A stretch of 6,565 nucleotides of DNA from Spirulina sp. DLM2.Bin59 (GTDB lineage: Bacteria > Cyanobacteriota > Cyanobacteriia > Cyanobacteriales > Spirulinaceae), in the NCBI GenBank assembly GCA_007693875.1, contig RECT01000317.1, positions 1 to 6,565 on the forward strand, in the 5' to 3' direction. Position numbers and translations under genes: made by a program. The notes below the pieces were generated by a model. The model did no database searches and was not told the origin of the DNA. It was given only the letters and a program-made list of their open reading frames with translations. Every line of letters starts with the position of its first letter. Within the stretch, counting starts at the first letter, position 1. This document shows, piece after piece, positions 6,452 to 6,565 of this stretch.

Positions 6452-6456
6452 GAGGA
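6452..6456 (+). promoter_or_regulatory. Shine-Dalgarno sequence for the membrane protein gene
   Basis: GAGGA ends eight bases before ATG 6465, a normal spacing. It decides against the in-frame GTG at 6459, which would be only two bases away. Confidence 0.7.
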
Positions 6457-6464
6457 TTGTGATC

Positions 6465-6565
6465 ATGTTGCGCTTGCGTTTGGGTTTTGGCCTGCTCTGG
6501 CTCGGTTTCTTCGGTTATGCCACGCTCCTCGCCCCCCCCGATCAACCGGATACCCTCGATCTGAT
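6465..6565 (+). CDS. N-terminus of a small membrane protein, 3' end outside window
   Basis: 33 complete codons are visible from ATG 6465. The product begins MLRLRLG, followed by a hydrophobic helix to about residue 23 (FGLLWLGFFGYATLLA) and then PPDQPDTLDL. The two early arginines suggest a cytoplasmic N-terminus. The helix followed by APPDQPDT resembles, from memory, the start of a conserved small multi-pass membrane protein family of cyanobacteria, with no function I can name. The start is supported by GAGGA eight bases upstream. The rest of the gene lies outside the window, so length and later helices cannot be judged. Confidence 0.72.
   Translation, partial: MLRLRLGFGLLWLGFFGYATLLAPPDQPDTLDL

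Larger units (their letters stand above)
6318..6464. other. Divergent spacer between the 99-residue gene and the membrane protein gene
   Basis: This spacer must hold the promoters for both divergent genes, but none is clear. TAGAAT at 6385-6390 is a possible plus-strand -10 without a good -35. Two perfect 10-bp palindromes are present: TCTCTAGAGA at 6369-6378 and ATAACGTTAT at 6441-6450. The direct repeat ACAGT occurs either side of TTA near 6337-6350. A partial copy of the dispersed repeat fills the middle. Confidence 0.4.

Noticed and set aside
6459..6461. GTG 6459 as the start of the membrane protein
   Set aside because: It is only two bases from GAGGA, while ATG 6465 has the usual eight-base spacing.

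Overview
The window looks like chromosomal DNA of a cyanobacterium. The octamer GCGATCGC (HIP1, the highly iterated palindrome of many cyanobacteria) occurs eight times, starting at 2406, 2784, 3374, 4840, 5530, 5852, 6180 and 6301; about 0.1 copies would be expected by chance. The proteins read as cyanobacterial, and the spacers are filled with small inverted-repeat elements of the kind dispersed in cyanobacterial genomes. Genus cannot be fixed from this window.

Layout. (1) 2-2452, plus strand: the 3' part of a gene for a large, probably exported protein with a right-handed beta-helix, an Ig-like middle part, an EF-hand-like calcium loop and a C-terminal DUF4114 domain; its start lies left of the window. 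(2) 2453-2542: purine-rich then pyrimidine-rich spacer. (3) 2543-3653, plus strand: prfB, peptide chain release factor 2, interrupted at codon 25 by an in-frame TGA that is the classical programmed +1 frameshift site. (4) 3654-3768: convergent spacer holding a perfect 28-bp palindrome and a second element with 11-bp inverted arms. (5) 3769-5847, minus strand: argS, arginyl-tRNA synthetase, with an in-frame insert of roughly 100 residues between catalytic and anticodon-binding domains. (6) 5848-6017: spacer with a 96-bp nested inverted-repeat element. (7) 6018-6317, minus strand: an unrecognised 99-residue protein. (8) 6318-6464: divergent spacer with a partial second copy of the repeat. (9) 6465 to the window end, plus strand: the start of a small membrane protein.

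The most notable feature is the argS insert. It contains two hydrophobic segments, and its second half carries a pattern (IPLL, then LVGFGY, WF and RYLL, then R-x-x-L) matching my memory of CAAD, the Cyanobacterial Aminoacyl-tRNA synthetase Appended Domain related to the CURT1 thylakoid curvature proteins. CAAD was described as a membrane anchor of GluRS, IleRS, LeuRS and ValRS; I do not recall ArgRS as a reported host. If correct, this ArgRS would be tethered to a membrane, with both of its enzymatic halves on the cytoplasmic side of a two-helix hairpin.

prfB and argS both serve translation but are convergent and separated by repeats, so they are not an operon. The other genes show no functional link to them.
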